Of a DNA stretch of 64,000 nt, positions 25,301-36,800 are shown one piece after another. The stretch is from Luscinia megarhynchos. Its lineage: Eukaryota; Chordata; Aves; Passeriformes; Turdidae. The stretch spans positions 39,784,770 to 39,848,769 of the forward strand of contig CM067568.1 in the NCBI GenBank assembly GCA_034336665.1, written 5' to 3'. Positions within the stretch are counted from its first letter, which is position 1. Each line of letters opens with the position of its first letter. Made by a program: the position numbers and the translations under genes. The notes beneath the pieces are model-generated. The model worked only from the letters and a program-made list of their open reading frames with translations. It made no database searches and was not told the origin of the DNA.

Positions 25301-28300
25301 ATTCCCATACAGCCTGCAGTAAGGGAGCTTATGCTCCTGGGAATACTCACAGCAACTTCCTCAGTCCTGTCTAAAAACCTGCAAAAGGGAATTAGCAAGC
25401 ATTACCCAGAGGCAGATTCCTAGCACTGTGCTTACACTGCCACAAGATGGATCAACAGCCTCACCTGAGCAGATCCAGAAGGAATTTCTGTTCACCTGTC
25501 TCTCTGAGGAAATGGATCAGATGGCACAAGGCCACCTGCCGCACCTCCAGCTCCCGAAACAAGATCTCTACAGGGGAGAGAGTTCATGTACAGGTGGGAA
25601 AAGTAAGATAGCACTACCAACCAGACAGGACTTAGCACAGTGCATGGAGTTGAAAGTCACTGGCAGGATTCAACAACCTTATCCCATCTCAAATCACAGC
25701 CTTGGAGGCTGGAGCACAGAAGAGCCCAATCCCTGAGCTAAGAGCTGAATTCACACCCATGTGCTACCTCTTTAATCCATTTTCATTCATGCCATCACCA
25801 CCACCTACCACTGCTTAAAGCTTCTCTCTGGAGCCTTTGTAGGCATCACCATCGCCCTCACCTCCCACACTACACTTGCTACAAAAATATTTCATGCTTA
25901 GTGAAAAAGCAATACCCCAGATGATCTCTTTGTAACTTGGACCCAGCGGAAGAACTACCCCCTCCATCCCTCACTGAAACACACCACAGAAATCCTGGCC
26001 CCAGTCACACTCACCTCTCCTTAGCGTCCGTTTCAGGAATATCAGGACCTGTGAGCACAGACAGACAGCTCAGAATTAAGACAGACAAACAGCACACTGG
26101 CCAAGGCCTAAAGAAGCTTTTGCAAGAGGCCTCTGAAAACACAGCTCTTACAGCACTGAACTTAATTCTGGTACCCACAACATCCAGGACTAGTAGGAAG
26201 CCTGGGCCACAGATGCCTAGATTCTTGCCTAAGTTCCTACTCTGAAATTAACAAAGGAAAACCCTTCCATGCAAAATCCAAGGAATTAAAAGACCTGGAT
26301 GAAGGAAGCTCTGACACAATCCCATTTCCTTTAAAAGACAGAAAAATTGGTGAGGCCCCAGATCTCAAGTCCCAGATCTTCTGTGCTGCAATGAGCAGAT
26401 TAAACCTCAATCTTCAAGAAATAGTTGCAAAAATCTGTAAGATTGATGGATCAGATTCCTTCTTATTAACATCAATTCTGCAGAGTGGCAGGAAAGACAG
26501 CAGAAATACAGAATTTCCCTTAAAGTCTTAAGCTTTAACACTTCCCAGTAACTGTCTGGTTTGAGCTAAAGAACACCCCCCAGTCTTGCAAGACTGGGTG
26601 GCCAGATGACTGCATTCTCACAAGCACTCTCTGTGGGGCCACCCAGAAGTCCCAGCCCAATACAGCCCCAGTAGGACTCACAGCTGTAATGACATTCCCA
26701 TCATGCCCTGCCACAGCTTCATCCAAGAGCACCAGCTTGTCCTGCAGGGACCGAAATCTCTCTAGAGAGCAGACCTAGAGATACAACAGGAAGAAGTAGG
26801 CATGTGGGATATGAGACAGTCCTCAGGCTGAATCCAAGGTATTATTTATTCCTCTCCCATAAGCCTTTCAGCAACATGAACAACTGCCCTCCCAAAGAGT
26901 GGAGAAATTCTCATTTAGCTGAAACCACATCCCATATAATTCCTGGAAATCTGTCCACAGGGGTTGCAGTCACCCCTCATTACTGCCCAATCTGGGACAG
27001 CACACAAGGTACATTCAGCACAAACACCCTTGTAACAAGACAAAACTTTCCTGCACACCACAAACTACTAGCCCTGACAGGAAGAGGAAACTCTGCAGGC
27101 CCCTTTCAACAAAGGAGACCAAAAAAGTAGAGTGATAACTTTTCCTCCCTTCTTCTTACCCCACATCTGTGGCCTCTCTCAGCCTTTAGTTCACCTCAGC
27201 CTTTGAGGAAACACATGTAGAGTGAAACTACAATCTCCCTATGGGCTCACTGCACACTGAGGCAGCTGAGACTAAGATTACAGCTCCAGTGAAACCATTT
27301 CTGTCTTTCTCCCTCCATTTGCCACCAACTGAGAATGGAGATAAAGCCTCAACCCTTCAGATTTTTAAAATAAACCCAGCCCCAGGGAGCAGAAAGGGAC
27401 ACAGCAGTACAGGATACCTACTGTCAGAGCCTTGCTGAGGGGACAACTCAAGTAAACAAAGCAAAAAAACCCTGAAGTTCTCCTGCTGCTCCTGAGCTAG
27501 TGTGATTCCAGCACTGCCACCTGGCAAAGTAACAGGCAGACCACCATCCCTGCTAGGTGCTGCAAACAACACAGATCCCCTCCTTGCTCCCAGAACAGCT
27601 AGGAGCACAGGAAAGTGTAAAGCATTTTGGGACCACCCACCCTCCATCTCTTACAAGCAGGTAGGAGTGCAAAGTCCTTACCTTGCCCCTCTGCATTCGC
27701 CTGACTGTATCTTTTGGGCTCCAGTCACTGCTGTAATCCTGCCACAAGAAATATAAAGCACTCTTAAGCCTCAGATCATTTCAGCATTCATTTCATTCAA
27801 GCTGCATCAGTGATGGCCCACATGTAGCTACCTACACTTATCATTCTGCTGCTCCAGGAAAGGTGTTAGTAGGATGTGTATGTACATTTTTCAGGCTGAG
27901 CCCTCAGACTCTGCATATGCTGGTGTGGAGGGAAGCTAGAGGCTCATATGTTAACACAGCCTTTCTATTGCCTTAGTAAGGTCTGTGATCATATCCTTTT
28001 TAAGAAGTGCATTGCAACAGGTTGTTCTCCTTGCAAACATGTTACTTTCAGGACAAAGTACATGCAAAACAGACTAACCCAAAACTGAAAGGCAAGGAGT
28101 CAGTTTCTCAGACAGACTTCTGCTGGTGAGCCTTCCACAGCAGTGTGGAGAGCACAGGGACAACAGCCTCAGGCAAGCACCTGGAAGTCGCACAAGACAA
28201 GGACAATGTGACAAGGGCATTGAAGCCTTGAGGAGGATCATCTTAACTAATATGCTACCACTGCTGCAACAACCAGAATTTTCCTCCTGCAGCAAGCAGA

Positions 28301-31300
28301 CACTATGATCTGAAGCACTAGCTAAAAAGTGATGGTGGCCTGAGCCACTCCTAACTCAGACACCATAAAGTCATCTAGGTCTCTGTGAGGCACTCAAGCC
28401 AGTGGTTGTATTTAGCTTTCTGCCTCAAAAGGCCCAGAGAAAGGGAGCAACAAGAATCAGCTCTGTGGACACTGAATTTTAAATCCATTGAAGATTTTTG
28501 AAAGTCCGAATCTCAGGATGAAAGGTCTGACCCAGTCCTATTAGGGGACCTCTGCACATGAGTCTCTCAAAGCAATGTATAGCTGAGTGTCAAATATCCT
28601 GAGCACCAGGGTTCCCTCCAGCACCTCTGGCCAGAGGCAGCTTCTCAGCCTGTCAGGACACTTATCAAAAGCTGCCATTAACTTTCCCTTCTTTGTTCCA
28701 CCCCTCTTACACCACATCTGTCTGCATTTAAGAGGCTGTATAATCCTTCTTCTTCCTGTTTCACTGCTTCTGCAGGCCCAGAACAGAACACAATAGGGCA
28801 GTCTTGTTTCTCCTGCTGTGCTTTGAGGAAGTGCTGTGTGTTATGTTACGCCATTAATGGCTAATTGACAAAATATGCCAACCTGAGGAGGATCAGATGG
28901 CAAAGAACAGGTGGACCATGACCCCCAGCAGCTCAAAGATGCAAGTGCCAGCTACTGGAGGAGATTGGGGTCTGGGATTCAGCTACAAAACAAACCAGAT
29001 GTCAAAGACCAGCTACTGGAGGGACCCATAGGGTGTGTGCATGTTCACTAAGGGAATTGGTCAGACAGAAAGGAAGCTCAGGATCAAGCTTGAGTGTTTT
29101 CTGTATGTGTCTATTCATAATGGTTGGTTTCTGTCTGTGTTAATCCATGCAGACAGCTGTGTTAGCACTGTGCATGTCTGTATCTGTAGGGAATATGGGC
29201 TCAGTCCTGTAACTGCCTGAACCTAGGGACATGGAACCACAATCTCACACCTAGCAAGAGGAATCCACCCAGTCCTAAAATCCTCTAGATTCTCCAACAC
29301 CTATCACTGCATATCTGGTAGACAAACATCCCTGCCAATGGGAATACTACCTGGGCACAACTCCCTCTGTGTTGCCCCAGTGCTCCATGAACAGGAAATT
29401 TCAAAACATTCATTTTTAAAAAAATGTAAAAGCCACATGTGATGCCAGTTTATCTGACCCAGCACGAAAGTATCTTGCAGGCAAAGCACTATTTTGAAAT
29501 CCTTTCCACAAAGACTGCTGGGCTATTCATTAAAAGTAGTAACCAAAATCAAGATGCCCAGCAAAGCTCCATACTTCTGAGCAAAAACAGAGAACGCTTA
29601 AATTACTGCAAGGCTGCATTTTGCAGCTCCCCGTTCTACTCCCTGCATTGCCCTCTTCTGTCTGAAACAGCAAATAATCACTTCCCATGAAACCAGCAGA
29701 GTAGGAAGTTCACTAATCTTGGCATACAGCAAGCACAGGCTGCTCACCTTGTACTCAGCTTTCGGTCTGCGCAGCTCGGGGGCATAGTTCTTAACTCCTG
29801 TGTCAGTGAGGGCTGAGAGGCAAAGGCACAGATGAGTAGCACATAAAAATCCTGATTCATATCCTCTTCCAAATCCATCCCTTTCTTGGTTTTCATGGCT
29901 GAAGACCCAAATGCCAATACTCTAAAACAAATGCATTACTCTAAAACAAACAGTTGTCTGTTGTACATTAAATAATTACCCCAAATCACCATGCCAATTC
30001 TTTAATTTCTTTGAGGAAAGAACCACCCATGAACTTTTAGACAGCACGTGACCCAGTTTCCCTTTTTGCATCATAAGGCAAATAACACTTCCCTTTTTTG
30101 GAAAATAATTTGTTTCATGTAAATCTGCACCTCTCCCAAAATGAGGCAGGAACCCAAAACTTACCATCTGAAAGGGACTGGAAACTTGAGAGTTTGTTTC
30201 GTCCTGAAAGAAAAACACTGATGAAGCACTGACCCTTCACCAGCAATATTTCCTGTTCAGGGAACATAAGACTAGACTGCAAGCCAGTTTACTGCAGCTA
30301 TGCCACTGAAGAACAACCCTGTGCAGTGATTCACACTACACCAGCACTGGGGCTCACCTTCTTACATTCTAAGGCACTGAAACTGTGGCATTGCAAACCA
30401 TATCACACTCCATCCCTACCTGCTCTCTTGGTGCTGAAGCCAGGAGAGCTTAGAGCCTGAATTCACTCATCTACCTGCAGAGCAGAGGCTCAAGCACACA
30501 GCACTGCAACACAGGCCATGGCAACATGGACAGCTCCATTCAACAGGGCTACAATTGGGATGCCTTTCTTCATCACTTGATTGCCAAAGTTGAGAGTAAA
30601 AAAACATCACAAAGAAATAGAGACAAAGTAAAAGCTGCTTTGCTGTCTGGCTGTGAGAGAACAGAGCTGAACTCTTGCAAGCTGTGTATGTTTGCCCAAG
30701 GCCTGCTGCACAGTTCCCCTATAACCAGCTACACTGCCACTGCTCATCACGTGTTTGCTGAACCAGAACCAATAGCAGCCAGTTGAGCTCCAAATAAAAG
30801 ATAATCTGTCTCCTCTACCAAACTGAAAACCAAATGAGGGCTACATGGGTCAAGCCAGTCCCTTTGCAGCCTGCTCTTTTCCACCAACCAAATGGATGGC
30901 CACACAGTGCTGTGCTCTACCTTGCTTTCTTTGGAACCTGGATTTTAAGAAGCCATAATCTCCAAAGCCCTTTCCCACGCCACAAAAACATGTGATCTAC
31001 TGCACAAGACAGTCTTCCATTTCTGACCAGTGAGCAATACACTTCCACCCTGAGGAGAGATTGGAGCTTCTCTGTCTTGCAATGCACTTCAGATAAAACA
31101 ATTTGCATAAGATAACACAGCTGCACCTTGACAGTCTTAAGGAAAAACACATTTGTCAATATGGTATAATGAACCTCACCTTTGAACAGGCTGCTTAGGG
31201 AGTAGGAAGAAGCTTGTTTGGGAAGAGCAGCATAGGAGGAAGAGCCCTTCTGTAAGCTGGAGTCTCGGCCATCCAGGGAGCTAGTGCTGCCAGAGGCTGT

Positions 31301-33241
31301 CTCTTTGATTGACCAGGAGATACCTGTGTGCAGACAGGTCATTTTTAACCGAGAAAGAGCCTGTAAAGAATGATCTTCTGGCACGGCAGAAACATTACCA
31401 GACGTGTGCTGGCCAGTTCTGCACTAGCACGTCTTGGTAAGTCTGACCCTCAGCACTAAGTGCATCTCTCCATACAGAATTCCACTCTCATGTAATGCTG
31501 CCTGTAAGCAGTGGCATGCTGTCCTCCAGACATGGCTGGTTTCAGCAACACTGTACAGCTGGGTATGGCTTTTGTACAAGGAATACATAGACTCCCCCAC
31601 CATCTATATATTGGTGCATGGGGCAAAGCACAGTCCCTGTTCTAAAAGTACAAAGCAAGACACAGAGTCCCTGGCCTACTTCAAACTGCAGAAGCCTAAG
31701 AGCATTCTTTCCTGAACTCTGGAGACTAAGATAGTTTTCTTCCCCACACAGATAAAACAGCTCTCATTGTTGCCTCTGTTGGCAACAATGCCTATGTCTC
31801 CCTCCTGCCTGTTCAATACAGTTTCTCCTTGTTTTCACACAGCCGCACAACTCTTTTATTCTAGGATCAGAATGATAGACAAAAAACCACAATAGGTAGA
31901 GAGACCCTGGGTGGGAAAAGAAAGCAGAGGGAGGAGCTACAGCAAAGGACAAGAAGATCAGTCTTTGAAGATCCTTTGGGTGATCCATATGTAAATTTTA
32001 CTGGTTTGACACTGGCTAGCAAGTGTCACAATTCTGTAGGTCATGAACTCAAAAGCACAGCACACAGCATTCTTTGTGGACCATGAGCTCGCTCCCATTG
32101 TCACTAGAAACACATCTGCTTAATGTTTACAGCTCCCTTTCACATTTCAAGCACAACAGTCATTCAATAAACACACATTAAACCTTGGATTGTCTGCTTA
32201 AAGTGCCGTAGGGTCAAAACACAGAAACTTTAAATAGTGCCATTTCAGGCAGTGGTGTGAAGGAAATGATCACCTAGAATCTTGCAGAACACCTAAGCAT
32301 GATTAGTATCAATCCATAACCTCCAAAGCTGAGCTTGGCTACATATTAGCAAAAACAGTGAATTCCCTCCACTTGTCTGTACTCCTCTTTTTCACACAAT
32401 TTGGGCTTCTGCTTGCCCTCTTTTCAGTGGATCTGCTCACGTAAATCAAGCAGCTCACAATGTGACCAGGGAGACTAGAATCAGATTAGATATGCAGGAT
32501 TAGATAGCAAATAATACTCCGGACTTAAGCAGCAATTTTAAACCCCCTCTATCTCAAGGACAATTTCCAGTATATCTATACTTACTTCCCACAGGTTCTC
32601 CACTCCAGCTGACCCTCTCGAGGTCGTCATCATCATCATCGACAATATCCCGAAGGCTGTTCACTGCCCGTTTGGATTCCTTTAGCTACACACAAAAGCA
32701 TGACTTTGCATAAGGACCATCAGAATTGCAGAATACACTTAGTTTCCTATTACCATCAAACATTTCCCAAAGAACTTCGAATACAGCTTCTTCAGCTTCC
32801 ATTGCTTCTTCCCGGGATGGTATTTTAGTCCTGCAGGTGTGCAGCAGACACTGCAGCCCTTCCTCACCACCGGGAACCCCAAGGACACCCAGGCGGGCAC
32901 TAACCGCTCAGCCAGCGGGAGATGCAGTTTGGTTACTGGGCGAGGAACCACGTCCTAATGAAATCTCGGACTGGCTACTGTGGAGGGACGGGAGCCCCCG
33001 GTATCCTCCGCAGCGGGCAGGAGGTGACAATCCACCCACAGCACATCAGCTCTCCGCGATGTGCACGCCGAGGCCTGGGCTGAGACGGCTACCGGGCCCA
33101 CCCGGAGAGGGTGTCCTACCGCCGGTCCCGGGCTCGGGCCCTCCCTACCTGCGAGAGCTCGTCATCCTCATCGTCGAAGGTGAAGGCCCGGAACTTGGAG
33201 CTGTGCCAGTACTCCTCCTCGTCCGCCCGCACCCTGCTCAT
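19331..33241 (-). CDS. VIPAS39: VIPAS39 (SPE-39), VPS33B-interacting trafficking protein, 19 coding exons
   Basis: Exons: 33241-33149, 32685-32586, 31323-31180, 30203-30165, 29812-29748, 27738-27682, 26774-26682, 26048-26015, 25567-25465, 25378-25351, 25207-25134, 24602-24527, 24239-24105, 23621-23580, 23185-23096, 22701-22615, 20108-20019, 19711-19607 and 19351-19331. All have AG/GT borders and matching phases. They sum to 1476 nt (491 residues), close to the human protein. Landmarks are the N-terminal [20 protein letters not shown], an acidic run [53 protein letters not shown] and the C-terminal QIRWKN. The C-terminal half is the VPS16-like helical region. The family pairs with VPS33B in endosome/lysosome and apical recycling traffic; human loss causes ARC syndrome. 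It is expressed divergently from AHSA1. No break is seen. Confidence 0.97.
20285..22310 (-). mobile_element. CR1 LINE, ~2 kb antisense fragment with RT remnants
   Basis: It lies in the VIPAS39 intron between the exons at 20108 and 22615, in the same orientation as the gene. The minus strand keeps LINE RT sequence: [20 protein letters not shown] and [10 protein letters not shown] (the FADD active site altered to FVDD), with [13 protein letters not shown] upstream near 21,900. The 3' tail, at about 20285-20700, has the standard CR1 end wording. It is interrupted by stops and frameshifts, so inactive. Confidence 0.85.
27739..29747 (-). other. VIPAS39 intron 5, no recognised feature
   Basis: No gene or identifiable repeat family. 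A segment at about 28837-29230 has an LTR-like feel (TG-rich start, GTTATGTTACGCC) and two copies of AGCTACTGGAGG 60-odd bases apart. I find no terminal duplication and do not call it an element. Confidence 0.4.
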
Positions 33242-33429
33242 CTGCAACGGCACCGCGCGGCTGCCTCAGCACAGGGCGGGAGCGGCCGCCTCGGGGTATC
33301 ACCACCGCCGCCCCCGCTCCTGCTCCCGCCGCCCGCGGCCCCTCTCTCACCTCGCCGCCCCTCCCGCGCCAGCAGCACCGGCGTCCTCACGGCGGGGCAG
33401 GGCGGGGCGGGGCGGGGCAGCCGCGCGGG

Positions 33430-33556
33430 GCACGCCGGAACATGTAGTTCTCCCGCTGGGCGAGGCGCGGCCGCTCCTCCTTCACGCACTACGAGTCCCG
33501 GCGTGCCCCGCGGGCCGCATTGAAGCGCCTTCGGACTACCAGTCCCAGCGGGCTGC
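33430..33556. promoter_or_regulatory. Three ZNF143/Staf-type motifs
   Basis: ACTACGAGTCCCGGCGTGC (33488-33506) and ACTACCAGTCCCAGCGGGC (from 33535) fit the ACTAC-N3-TCCCAGN3GC family. A third, weaker copy is inverted at about 33430-33449. The cluster lies in the VIPAS39/AHSA1 promoter. Assignment is by consensus only. Confidence 0.7.
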
Positions 33557-33694
33557 GGTGCGGCGCTGCGGTGTCTGGGCCGGCAGCCGGCATCGGTGCT
33601 TTGGGAACTGTGGGCTGACTCCGGGAGCTGTGGGTCGGCGGCGACGGGATCGGACGGGACCGAGAGCCCCAGCTCCAGCTGCCTGCGGCGCGGC

Positions 33695-33729
33695 GGAACC
33701 AATTAGCCGGGTGGAACCAATAAGCCGGG
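33695..33729. promoter_or_regulatory. Tandem CCAAT boxes (NF-Y type)
   Basis: GGAACCAATTAGCCGGG (33695-33711) and GGAACCAATAAGCCGGG (33713-33729) form an 18-bp-spaced direct repeat with one mismatch. Each contains CCAAT, about 120-150 bp before the AHSA1 start codon. Confidence 0.7.
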
Positions 33730-33845
33730 ACCGCGGCGCGGGGGGCGTGGCGGAAGGGCCCGCGCCGGGCGGAAGGCGGGAGGCGGCGCGGCGGTTCTAG
33801 CAGCTTCCACGGGTGCTCGCAGCGGAGGCGGCATTCCCGGTCCCG

Positions 33846-36800
33846 ATGGCCAAGTGGGGGGAGGGAGACCCGCGCTGGATCGTGGAGCAGCGGGCGGACG
33901 CCACCAACGTCAACAACTGGCACTGGTGAGCGGGGCGGCTGCTCCAGAGCTGCCGGGAGGCCCCGGCGCGCAGGGGCGGTGGCGGGCCGGGGGCCGCCTC
34001 CCTCCCCTCCCCACGGGCCGCTGCGGCGGCGGGGGTACCGGGCTGCCCTCCGGGGCCGCCCCCGCCGGCGTGCTCCTGTAGCCTGTGCTCAAGCCGAGGT
34101 GTGCCGGGGGAATGCGTGAAGGTGGCCTGGGGAATAAATCTCTGCAGGGAGACAAGATTGGGGAACACTGGATAACACAAATATACACTGTCAGCGTGGC
34201 CTGTCCCGCATTCTCACCCTGCTCGATTTTCCTGCAGGACGGAGAGGGATGCATCCAACTGGTCCACGGAGAGGCTGAAAGCTCTGCTCCTGCCTGTCAG
34301 GGTGGAGGGTGAGGAAGGGGCGTGTGAGGTGACAGAAGTGAGCAAACTGGATGGAGAGGCCTCCATTAACAACCGCAAAGGGAAACTTATCTTCTTCTAT
34401 GAGTGGGCTATCAAGCTAGCGTGGACTGGTGAGTGATGTGCACCCCTTCTGTTTCAAGGTCAGTTTCATGTATAGTATCAAGTGTAAGGATACTTACCTC
34501 AATTGGGAAATAATAACAAAAGGAAGTGTTGTATTTTGATACAATACAAGTTTGCTTTGTCAACGACCAGAGTAAGAAAGGTCGGTCTGAACAACGGAAT
34601 TATAATTGCAGGAACCTCAAAGACAGGAGTGAAGTACAAAGGTTATGTGGAGATTCCTAATCTCTCGGATGAAAATGACATTGATGAAGTTGAGGTAAGC
34701 ATAGCCGGATGTTTGGAGTATTCTAGCAGGAATACTCACAGCATTAATATTTCTCTTCCTGTTACCTTTCTTAGAACATTTGTGCAGATTTTTTTACTGC
34801 TTGGGACTGCTTAAGTTAACAGAATCAAAGAATGGTTTGGGTTGGATGAGGTCTTTAAAGGTCATCAATTTCCAAGTTCTCAGCCATGAACAGGGACATC
34901 TGTCACTAGATGAGGTTACTCAGAGCTCCATCCAGCCTGGCCTTGAACACCTCCAGGGGTGGAGCATCCACAGATTCTCTGGGCAACCTGTTCCAGTGCC
35001 TCACCACCCTTAGAGTAAAGAATTAGAATAAAGAATTTCCTTCTCATTTTTAATCTAAATCTCTCCTCTTTCAGTTTAAAACCATTTTCTTTCATTCTGT
35101 CACCGCATTCTGTGATAGAGAGTCACTCCCCCATCAGGTTGTATCTTTCTCAAATTAATTCCTCTATTCTAGATGCAAAGGGCTCTGTAGCACAGTAAGG
35201 TATTTAGGCATACATGTACTCTACTGTAGGCTGAGGGAGATGAAGTGAAAGATGAATGAAACTTCAGGGCTACTTATGAAAGTTTAACCAAAGTCTGTTA
35301 TGTTGTATTGAGTAATAAAAGAACTGTGCACATTTGTCCTTGTTAATCAGTGCTTGTCTTTGTTGTTTAGATCCTTGTCAGCCTTGCTAAAGATGAGCCT
35401 GACACTAACTTGAAGACCCTGATGAAGCAAGAGGGTGCAAAGAAAATTAGAGATGCAATAAAAACTTACATCAGCACTCTGAAAACAGGTATGTAACTGA
35501 GAGGGAGAAGTGTTATGGGAACCCATATGGACTAATTCTAAAGAAGGGATGGGGTGAAGAGAGGAGTTGCTCACTCCATCTTAATGGAAGGTGTCAGAGC
35601 AATAACAGTGACTTTGGGAAGAAGCATTTCTGGCTCTACACAGTATAGCAAAGCCCAGAAAGATTGGTTTTGGTGATAATGCAGTAATAAACAGTATTTT
35701 TGAATTTATGTTTTAAAACTGAGGATGCCCTTCATATCCTGGAGCTGTGGAGAACACGAAAGCCAGTAAATTGTGCACATTACCCCAGTGATATAGTCAC
35801 TGCCTGTGGCACAATCTGGCCTTCAGTTTGCTTACTCCTTTGGAAGATGATATCTTCTCCAGTTTGTGGTTTGTTGTTTTATTTTTTTTTCTCTCTTGCC
35901 ACACTGATAAAGACATCTTGGATTTTAAATAACTGATGTCTGGAAATTAATGTACAGGTTTTGTTGGTGCATTTTAATGAGCTATCTCAGCAACTGGATC
36001 AAATTTATATTTTTTAAAGTTAAATCTGAGTCCAGCCGTTGGAGTTAAATCAATGTGCTTTGGTTGAGTTTGGCTTTCCTCTCAAATACATGCTGGGAAT
36101 GCTGCAGTTGCTTTTTATATCCATTTACCAGTATTACACTACATGTTCTAGATATGCTGGGTACAAACCACCACTGATTGCTGTTTTTCCAGAATCAAAT
36201 TTTCCAGCACTGCAGTCACCCAGTGAAAGATAAGAATGCTAGTCAGAAAAAAACTGTATGATCTTGCGGGCTGCAATAAATGAGAATAAGTGGGAAGCAA
36301 GTATTGCAGGATACAGGTTTATGCACATATAATAGAATTCTGCTTTCTAGTGGAATTTTGCTACTCTGAACAGATGAAGAGGAAGAAAAAGGAGCAAAAC
36401 GTTGTATAATCAGTAAAAGCAGAAATGACTGAGCTGTAGAGAAAGCAAATGTAATTCTGAAGGAGGCTGGAGGTTGTGATGGAGTTACAAAAGTGTTAGT
36501 GCTGCTGGACAAGGCACTGGCAAGGCTTGCCTGGCTTTCCTGGCATCTGGTGTCAACAAGAGGGAGTTAGAAGTTACTATTATTTACTGCAGTAATTCAA
36601 GAAATGAAGAGACAGTGTGAAAAGAAATGGAAAAACTTGTTTTGGTGTGCCTAGGCCAACAAGGCAAAAGTTTTTGAGGTGTGATTGCAGTTTATGTTAG
36701 AGAGAGGAAAACAGCTGTGTAAGTCTAAGGCTAACCAACATTAACGTGAGAGCAGCATGTGGAAGATGCTGTGTCTAGGCTGTGAAGAGGAGGTAAGTTC

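Larger units (their letters stand above)
33242..33845. promoter_or_regulatory. Bidirectional CpG-island promoter, VIPAS39/AHSA1
   Basis: The two start codons diverge and are 604 bp apart. The whole segment, and on to about 34080, is extremely G+C and CpG rich. No TATA box is seen. It carries clustered ZNF143-type motifs and a tandem CCAAT pair, a usual composition for housekeeping divergent promoters. Confidence 0.85.

Noticed and set aside
28837..29230. Possible solitary LTR in VIPAS39 intron 5
   Set aside because: No flanking duplication, no poly(A) signal and no matching terminal ends could be found.
33111..33800. Long plus-strand frame across the VIPAS39/AHSA1 promoter
   Set aside because: It is open because of CpG-island composition and overlaps VIPAS39 exon 1 and promoter motifs.
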